DNA of 38,544 bases. Source: Candidatus Altarchaeota archaeon. Lineage in GTDB: Archaea; Altiarchaeota; Altiarchaeia; IMC4; QMZM01. Every line of letters starts with the position of its first letter. Within the stretch, counting starts at the first letter, position 1. Of the stretch, positions 33,305-38,544 are shown piece after piece. The stretch lies in the NCBI GenBank assembly GCA_016931955.1, contig JAFGDV010000002.1, forward strand, positions 1 through 38,544, in the 5' to 3' direction. A program made the translations under genes and the position numbers. The notes under the pieces are model-generated. The model was given only the letters and a program-made list of their open reading frames with translations. It was not told the origin of the DNA and ran no database searches.

Positions 33305-34182
33305 GAGAGTATGCCTACTTCATCGGATGCACGATTCCCTTCAGGGAGTCGAACTATGATCTCTCGACCAGGAAGGTCATGGAGAAACTGGACATAGGGT
33401 TGTTAGATATGCCCGACGCAGGCTGCTGCGGCCTCTACTATGAGCTGGTGAATGAGATGACTCACCTGGCCTTGGCTGCTAGGGTTATATCGATGGCTGA
33501 GGAACTCAAGCGTGACCTCCTAGTCCTCTGCAGCGGATGTAATGGCTCCCTCTACAGGGTGAACAAGAAACTGAAGGAGAATCCAGAACTCAAGGATAGG
33601 GTTAACGAGGTCTTATCTGAAGTGGACCGCGAGTTCAAGGGCACTGTGGAGGTGAAACACGTCATAAGGGTTCTGTGGGAGGACGTCGGCATCAAGGAGA
33701 TAAAAAAGCATGTCAGCAATCCAATAAACATCAAGGCTGCTGCACACTACGGCTGCCACTTCCTGAGACCCTCAGACGAGATGGATTTCGATGATCCGAG
33801 AGAGCCCATAAGCCTCGACAGGTTGATCGAGGTCACAGGTGCGGAGTCCATAGACTACTTCGAGAAATCACTTTGCTGCGGCGGCTATGTGCTCGCAGCA
33901 GACCAGAAAGCGGCTTACATGATGACTGGAACAAAGCTCAGGAACGTGAAAAAAGCTGGGGCTGATATCATAGTGACTGCATGTCCCTTCTGTCACGTGA
34001 TGTATGACGCGAATCAGAAGGCTGTTGAGGCTGAATTAGAGGAGAGTTTTGGCATCCCAGTACTGCATTACCCTCAGCTTCTGGGGCTTGCGATGGGTTT
34101 CGACCTGAAGGAGATGGGTTTGGAGCAGAACCGCGTCAGATTTAATCCTCAGATGTTCAATAATAAAAAGGAAGATGAGTGA
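33301..34182 (+). CDS. hdrB: Heterodisulfide reductase subunit B
   Basis: The 293-aa protein has both CCG domains intact: C10, C42-C43, C77 and C80, then C152, C192-C193, C228 and C231. In HdrB these hold the two non-cubane [4Fe-4S] clusters that cleave a disulfide. The natural disulfide here is unclear because no coenzyme M or B pathway is seen. ATG overlaps the hdrC stop (ATGA). The short C-terminal tail is Asn/Lys rich. Confidence 0.95.
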   Translation: MREYAYFIGCTIPFRESNYDLSTRKVMEKLDIGLLDMPDAGCCGLYYELVNEMTHLALAARVISMAEELKRDLLVLCSGCNGSLYRVNKKLKENPELKDRVNEVLSEVDREFKGTVEVKHVIRVLWEDVGIKEIKKHVSNPINIKAAAHYGCHFLRPSDEMDFDDPREPISLDRLIEVTGAESIDYFEKSLCCGGYVLAADQKAAYMMTGTKLRNVKKAGADIIVTACPFCHVMYDANQKAVEAELEESFGIPVLHYPQLLGLAMGFDLKEMGLEQNRVRFNPQMFNNKKEDE

Positions 34183-35524
34183 CCTCGTAATCATAGGCGG
34201 TGGTGGCGCAGGCATGACTGCAGCTTTGACCGCAAGGAAGATAAACCCCAGGGTTGATGTTACCATAATAACTAAAGAGTCTCTCTCTTATTCTTCCTGT
34301 GCGCTGCCTTTCGTGATAAGCGGCGAGATTCCTTCCATGGACGACATCACAAGCAGCATGGAGGCGATATGCCAGAAGAGCGGCATAAAACTAGTTCTGG
34401 ATTCTGCGACCTCCATTGACACAAAAAAGAAGGTCGTCTCCACAGAAAGGAGTGGGCTGATATCGTATGATTCCTTAATAATCGCGACCGGCGGGCGAAC
34501 TATGGTACCCCCCATCAAGGGCGCTGATTTAAGGAACATATTGACCCTTTACACGGTAGATGACGCAGAAAAGATCATGGCTCAAGCGAATAAGTCAAAA
34601 AAGGCGGTTGTCATCGGTGGGGGGGCTATTGGCATAGAAGCAGCAGCCGCCTTGGTCGGGTTGGGGCTTAAGGTCACCTTGGTGGAGGGCTTCCCCCACG
34701 TCCTTTTCAGGTTCTTCGATGACGAGTACCTTGCGATCATCGAAGATGAACTGAAGGCAAAGGGGATCGAAATCATCCTGAGCCACTTTGTCGAAGAGGT
34801 CATGGGAAAGGAAAAAGTCGACGCAGTAAAGGTTGCAGGTAAAGAGATACCCTCTGATCTTATTATCATGGCCACTGGCGTCAGACCGAACAGCGAAATA
34901 GCGGAGAAGGCTGGCATCAAGACCATGAAGTATGGTATATTGACTGACTGGCTGATGCAGACTAACATTAAAGATGTCTATGCTGCCGGAGACTGCGCCT
35001 ATTCCAGGTCTATGATCACTGGGGAACTGATGTTGAGTCAGCTTGGGACTACTGCGATAAGGCATGGGACCGTCGCCGGAATGAACGCCGTGGGTGAATC
35101 TGTCGCCTTCGAGGGCGCCCTGGGTTCGATGGCCCTCAAGATATTTGACCTGAAGGTTGGCAGGACAGGGCTTACCGAGAGGGAGGCGAAGGAGGCTGGA
35201 ATCGACGTCATTTCTGGAAGAGCTAAGGCGACGACTAAGGCGAAATACTACCCCGGCCATAAGGAAGTCGACGTCAAGCTGATCTTCGATGCTGCATCGA
35301 AGGAGTTGATCGGCGGACAGATCATTGGTGGGGGTGCGGTCGCCAAAAAAATCGACCTCATAGCGTTGGGGATAAGCAAGCATGCGACAGTAGAGGATCT
35401 GATTGGACTGGGTTACAGCTACACGCCTCCTCTGGCTCCAAGCCATAACGTCATCGTCCTCGCAGCCGAAAACGCCTACCGCAAGATGAAACGCGCTGAA
35501 GAAGCAAGGCGTAGACGATTCTGA
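34175..35524 (+). CDS. FAD-dependent pyridine nucleotide-disulfide oxidoreductase, CoA-disulfide reductase/NADH oxidase-like
   Basis: The 449-aa flavoprotein has an FAD motif at the N-terminus (VIIGGGGAGMTAAL), a single active-site Cys C42 in SYSSCALPF, an NAD(P)H-binding motif VVIGGGAIGIEAAAAL, the second FAD motif DVYAAGDCA and a C-terminal dimerisation domain. These mark the CoA-disulfide reductase, NADH oxidase and NAD(P)H polysulfide reductase group. It overlaps hdrB by 8 bp and is preceded by GGAAG, so it belongs to the Hdr-Mvh operon. It may exchange NAD(P)H electrons with a thiol or polysulfide linked to HdrB, but this is inference. Confidence 0.88.
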   Translation: MSDLVIIGGGGAGMTAALTARKINPRVDVTIITKESLSYSSCALPFVISGEIPSMDDITSSMEAICQKSGIKLVLDSATSIDTKKKVVSTERSGLISYDSLIIATGGRTMVPPIKGADLRNILTLYTVDDAEKIMAQANKSKKAVVIGGGAIGIEAAAALVGLGLKVTLVEGFPHVLFRFFDDEYLAIIEDELKAKGIEIILSHFVEEVMGKEKVDAVKVAGKEIPSDLIIMATGVRPNSEIAEKAGIKTMKYGILTDWLMQTNIKDVYAAGDCAYSRSMITGELMLSQLGTTAIRHGTVAGMNAVGESVAFEGALGSMALKIFDLKVGRTGLTEREAKEAGIDVISGRAKATTKAKYYPGHKEVDVKLIFDAASKELIGGQIIGGGAVAKKIDLIALGISKHATVEDLIGLGYSYTPPLAPSHNVIVLAAENAYRKMKRAEEARRRRF

Positions 35525-35539
35525 CCTGTAGTGCCTAAC

Positions 35540-35549
35540 TTTTTTCTTT
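35540..35549 (+). terminator. Oligo-T terminator of the hdr-mvh operon
   Basis: TTTTTTCTTT occurs 15 nt after the operon's last stop codon, with more T-rich sequence following and no strong stem-loop. The gap 35525-35648 also has a TATA-like TTATAT at about 35581 that could serve the next gene. Confidence 0.45.
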
Positions 35550-35651
35550 GTCCTTTCTACCTCGACATACTCAGATGTTGTTATATCAAGATGTTAAGAT
35601 GGTTGGATGTTGACACATAGGCCTTAAGGGTTGATGTTCTTGTATTTTATG

Positions 35652-36028
35652 ATGGAACAGATAGAAGACCATACAGTTGAAGGCTTGTTTCGAAACAGGC
35701 CGCAGGCATACGAACTGTTTTGGCCGTGCGAACTTATATTGAGTCCCTTGGGTCGGTAGAGATAGAGGCTGCGAAGACTCAAGTGTCATTCAAAAGAAAA
35801 AATAGATTTGCATGGGTGTGGCTGCCGCAGACATGGACTAAAAAAAGACCCCCGGAAAGCGTGACACTAACCTTCAGCCTCCCCAGGCAGATCAAAGATG
35901 AACGGATCGCGGAAGCCGTCGAGCCGCGACCAAGACGCTGGACCCACCAAATCGTCTTAGAGAAAAAATCCGACTTAGACGAAAAAGTGAAAAGTTGGCT
36001 GCAGGAAGCATACGAACAAGAAAGGTAG
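35652..36028 (+). pseudogene. DUF5655 family gene interrupted by a -1 frameshift
   Basis: ATG 35652 (or the adjacent ATG 35649) opens a frame encoding EDHTVEGLFRNRPQAYELF, which then departs from the family and stops soon after. The continuation VRTYIESLGSVEIEAAKTQ and FKRKNRFAWVWLP, through RRWTHQIVLE to LDEKVKSWLQEAYEQE, lies in the -1 frame from about 35720 to 36028. Joining the two at the TTTT run (35718-35721) restores a plausible complete DUF5655 protein of about 125 aa. It is either a sequencing error, a recent pseudogene or a programmed slip. The function of DUF5655 is not established. Confidence 0.75.
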
Positions 36029-37312
36029 CTACTTCTCTTTGACCCCCGTCAGGGTCGTGCTGCCCTCCGGGATCACGAGGACTTTGGCGTCTTTTCCAAT
36101 CAGGTTGATGGCTTTCTCCAACGCCTCTTGAGGTGTCTCAGCGTATTTGAACAAGAAGACGCCCTCAACTTCTGCCTTGGGCATCTCCGACACCAGGAAG
36201 AGGGTGGCTTTCTCTCTTGCAAGATGATTATAGTATGCTTTGTGTCCGCCGATGTTGAATTCCTTTTCCAGTTCCGTCTTCATCTCATCCCCGCTCCCGT
36301 ATTTGCGCATCCACGCAGCATAGTTCCGATGACCTACGCCGTTGCCTGCGCCCTCAGGGCATTCCGCGACCAGTATCACGACGCCCTTATCCCTGACGAC
36401 GCCGAGAGAGAGATGCAAAGCCTTGTATGCCTGATATAGGTCTATGTCATGTGGTGCGCCGTTTGCTGCGGTAACGACGATATCTGCTTTTTTGGGAGTT
36501 TCTGCCTTATAGATTTTCTCCACCAATGCAGCGCCTCTTCTGAGGACTGAATCGAAGTCTCCTGCAAATGCGCCGACTATGCCTTTTTCGTCTTGGACCA
36601 CGTTTATGGTGAAATCAATGCCTGCAAGCCTTGCGGCTTCAGTCATGTTCTCATACATGGGGTTTCCATCGAGTCTCCCTGGTCTCGAATTGTGGTGGAA
36701 GAAATTCCGTTTATAGTTGTCTTGGATGGTTGAGTAGCTGCTTATACCGGGTAGGATGCTCTTCCTCCCGCCGCCGTAGCCCGCGAAGTAATGTATTTCG
36801 ACGTCCCCTGTGAGGATTCTGACATCTGCTTCAAGGAATGGCTTCTTCACCTCCACCCTCGTGCCTCTGGAGGTAGTACCAACGTAGACGAAATCCGACC
36901 CATTACAGTCGTTGCTGATGTACTCTATCCTTGAAGCGATTCCTTTTCCTAACAGGATTTCCGCCTCCTCTTTCTTTGTTGTTCTGTGTGAACCAGTAGC
37001 AAATATTATCAATATGTTGTCGTCCCCTATGCCCAAGTCGTAGAGTTCGTCAAGGAGTGGTGGGAGCATTTCTGCCGTGGGACACGGACGAGTGTGGTCG
37101 TCTACGACGATAGCCACCTTGTGTTTTTTTTCTTTTTTCGCGATTATTTCTGCAAGTTTTTCTGTGCCCACAGGGTTATCCAACGCATCCTCTATGATCT
37201 TCCGCGGAGACTTATCCACTCTGACGCCTTTCGGCTTCAATACACCCAAGAGATTCTCGTCTGGAACATCCAGAGGGAGCTTTTTACCCCCATAAGGCAG
37301 CTTTATCCTCAT
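36029..37312 (-). CDS. larA: LarA family nickel-pincer (lactate racemase-type) protein
   Basis: The 427-aa protein matches LarA. DDHTRPCP (71-78) and GSHR (H109) are present, and EIHYFAGYGGGRKSILPG carries H174 and K184, the residues that in lactobacillar LarA bind nickel and attach the pincer cofactor. A further His pair at 206-207 fits the last ligand. The family racemises or epimerises 2-hydroxy acids; lactate is only one known substrate. ATG 37312 is chosen because the family's N-terminus (IKLPYGGKKLPLDVP) begins there and GAGGGTCGAGG precedes it. No larB, larC or larE is in view. It is tail-to-tail with the DUF5655 gene. Confidence 0.9.
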   Translation of the reverse strand: MRIKLPYGGKKLPLDVPDENLLGVLKPKGVRVDKSPRKIIEDALDNPVGTEKLAEIIAKKEKKHKVAIVVDDHTRPCPTAEMLPPLLDELYDLGIGDDNILIIFATGSHRTTKKEEAEILLGKGIASRIEYISNDCNGSDFVYVGTTSRGTRVEVKKPFLEADVRILTGDVEIHYFAGYGGGRKSILPGISSYSTIQDNYKRNFFHHNSRPGRLDGNPMYENMTEAARLAGIDFTINVVQDEKGIVGAFAGDFDSVLRRGAALVEKIYKAETPKKADIVVTAANGAPHDIDLYQAYKALHLSLGVVRDKGVVILVAECPEGAGNGVGHRNYAAWMRKYGSGDEMKTELEKEFNIGGHKAYYNHLAREKATLFLVSEMPKAEVEGVFLFKYAETPQEALEKAINLIGKDAKVLVIPEGSTTLTGVKEK

Positions 37313-37344
37313 CCTCGACCCTCGACTTTTATGTTTGTCTACGG

Positions 37345-37351
37345 ATATATA
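37345..37351. promoter_or_regulatory. Shared symmetric TATA element between larA and the LOR/SDH gene
   Basis: ATATATA is the only strong TATA candidate in the 64-bp divergent gap. It is centred 29 nt before the plus-strand ATG 37377 (leaderless spacing) and 36 nt before the minus-strand ATG 37312 (leader of about 10 nt). One symmetric box may serve both genes. Confidence 0.45.
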
Positions 37352-37376
37352 GTTACTTTGAATTAGATAGATTAAA

Positions 37377-38544
37377 ATGGACATCATCGAAGAAATCGAA
37401 TTAAAGGGGCATATCATAGATTCACTAATACTGCCCAGGGTATTGGACACGATAATGGACTTGAAGGGGGAATTCGAAATACTCCAGTTGGACGTGGGTA
37501 AGACCAAGGTAGATGAAAGCTACTGCAAGATACGAGTCACGGGTTCGCCTGAACTCTTTGATGAACTGGAGAGATTGGGGGCAATGCTACCGAAGAAGGA
37601 AGTAAAAACTGCCGCTGCTCCGAAAGACAAGGTTCTCCCGGACAATTTCTATGGAACCACACATCATCCAACCCACGTTTTCTTGGATGGTGGGTGGAGG
37701 CCCGTCAGAGAACTTGAGATGGACTGCGTCATAGTTATTGAGGGGGACAAGGCCGTTTGCAAACGCCAGGGTCTTGTGAAGAAGGGCGACCTCGTTGTTG
37801 TGGGCTTGGACGGCATAAAGGTTGAAGCCCCTCAGAGATCTAGAGCGCCGCAAGACATCTTCGGCTTCATGTCCAGCGAGGTTTCTCCAGAAAAGCCCAT
37901 CATATCATACATCAAAGGCCTTGCAAGGGAGATGAAGGCCATAAGGGATAACGGGGGTTTCATCATCTTCGTAGTTGGAACGGCTATGGCGCATACGGGT
38001 GCAGACGAAGCCCTCGCTGAACTTATAAGGATGGGTTACATCCAGGCCGTGTTTACCGGGAACGGCTTCGCTGTCATGGACATAGAAAAACGGCTTTACG
38101 GGACGACCCTTGGGATGGACAAGGACACGGGAAAGGTCCTCAAAAGAGGATACAAGAGCCATCTTGCAGCCATAAACGAGGTCTGGAAGGCTGGTAACAT
38201 AAGAAAAATGGTTGAGAAGGGCGTCATAAAGGGTGGTGTCTTATACGAGTGCGTCAGAAACAATACACCCTATGTGATCGGCGGCTCTCTCCGGGACGAC
38301 GGCCCACTGCCAGATACGATAACAGACGTAATGGAAGCTCAGGATGAGATGAGGAGATACGTCCAAAAAGCGGATCTCTGTGTAATCTGTGCATCAATGC
38401 TCCATGGAATCGCAACCGGAAACATGCTCCCCTCAAAGGTCAAAACGGTCGCGATTGACATAAACCCTTATGTGGTAACCCGACTCCAGGACAGGGGGAC
38501 AACCCATGCCTTGGGCATGGTAACGGATCCCGCAGTCCTATTAC
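37377..38544 (+). CDS. LOR/SDH-domain protein (archaeal ornithine cyclodeaminase-type, TIGR00300-like), 3'-truncated
   Basis: The frame is open from ATG 37377 to the window edge (389 codons seen), so the C-terminus is missing. The start is MDIIEEIELKGHIIDSLILP. It continues with GDFEIL-like LKGEFEILQLDVGK, DNFYGTTHHPTHVFLDGGW, DIFGFMSSEVSPEKP, FVVGTAMAHTGADEALAELI and AVFTGNGFAVMDIEKRLYGTTLG, all typical of the LOR/SDH family. Members have been tied to ornithine cyclodeamination (ornithine to proline), and I recall the family being described as nickel-pincer dependent, which I cannot confirm here. It is divergent from larA across 64 bp. Confidence 0.85.
   Translation, partial: MDIIEEIELKGHIIDSLILPRVLDTIMDLKGEFEILQLDVGKTKVDESYCKIRVTGSPELFDELERLGAMLPKKEVKTAAAPKDKVLPDNFYGTTHHPTHVFLDGGWRPVRELEMDCVIVIEGDKAVCKRQGLVKKGDLVVVGLDGIKVEAPQRSRAPQDIFGFMSSEVSPEKPIISYIKGLAREMKAIRDNGGFIIFVVGTAMAHTGADEALAELIRMGYIQAVFTGNGFAVMDIEKRLYGTTLGMDKDTGKVLKRGYKSHLAAINEVWKAGNIRKMVEKGVIKGGVLYECVRNNTPYVIGGSLRDDGPLPDTITDVMEAQDEMRRYVQKADLCVICASMLHGIATGNMLPSKVKTVAIDINPYVVTRLQDRGTTHALGMVTDPAVLL

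Noticed and set aside
34595-35446. 283-codon open frame on the minus strand opposite the CoA-disulfide-reductase-like gene
   Set aside because: The plus strand encodes a complete flavoprotein with all motifs; the opposite frame has no recognisable motifs and is a shadow.
37313-37507. 65-residue N-terminal extension of LarA
   Set aside because: It overlaps the start of the divergent LOR/SDH gene, and family similarity begins at the ATG at 37312.

Overview
The window looks like anaerobic archaeal chromosome, probably from a non-methanogenic euryarchaeote-like lineage. The reasons are archaeal TATA boxes 24-29 nt upstream of start codons, a soluble HdrABC-MvhAG module, an archaeal-style split Mrp/Mbh antiporter cluster, a GTP-type PEP carboxykinase, PDGLE-type nickel/cobalt transport genes, and Thr-rich lipobox-like surface proteins. 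No mcr or other methanogenesis gene is visible, and I cannot assign a lineage from sequence alone. Coding density is very high. No gap exceeds about 200 bases, and I saw no tRNA, rRNA, CRISPR array or insertion sequence.

Layout. 1-2.4 kb: C-terminus of a Thr/Cys-rich surface protein, an ATP-cone/Mrr-type nuclease, and a divergent CaCA cation exchanger. 2.4-9.9 kb: one tightly overlapping operon for a multi-subunit Mrp-type Na+/H+ antiporter (E, F, G, MbhD-like, MbhE-like, B, C, D, D-like, a 63-aa unknown, D/A-like). 9.9-14.7 kb: PEPCK, a thioredoxin-CcdA fusion, DUF72 and a membrane protein. 14.8-20.7 kb: a ferredoxin, acetyl-CoA synthetase, then an operon of an OFA-type MFS carrier with a second acetyl-CoA-synthetase-type enzyme. 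20.7-23.2 kb: CutA with a 52-aa Cys-rich protein, an FdhD homologue, a NifU-like protein and two paralogous Thr-rich lipoproteins. 23.2-28.2 kb: nickel/cobalt ECF transporter (M, PDGLE, Q, O) divergent from hypF. 28.2-35.5 kb: HdrA-MvhD fusion, MvhG, MvhA, HdrC, HdrB and a CoA-disulfide-reductase-like flavoprotein, all overlapping. 35.6-38.5 kb: a frameshifted DUF5655 gene, LarA, and a divergent LOR/SDH-domain protein cut by the window edge.

How it fits together (inference). H2 oxidised by MvhAG could feed flavin-based bifurcation on HdrA, with the linked flavoprotein suggesting a disulfide, polysulfide or NAD(P)H partner rather than a purely methanogenic heterodisulfide. The Mrp complex would manage Na+/H+ gradients. 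Organic acids taken up by the MFS carrier would be activated by the AMP-forming synthetases, and PEPCK would link them to gluconeogenesis. Nickel is a recurring theme: transporter, HypF, [NiFe] hydrogenase, LarA and possibly LOR/SDH.

The most notable regulatory signal is a near-identical 16-bp palindrome in the promoters of the MFS-synthetase operon and the Hdr-Mvh operon. It suggests that one regulator controls both.
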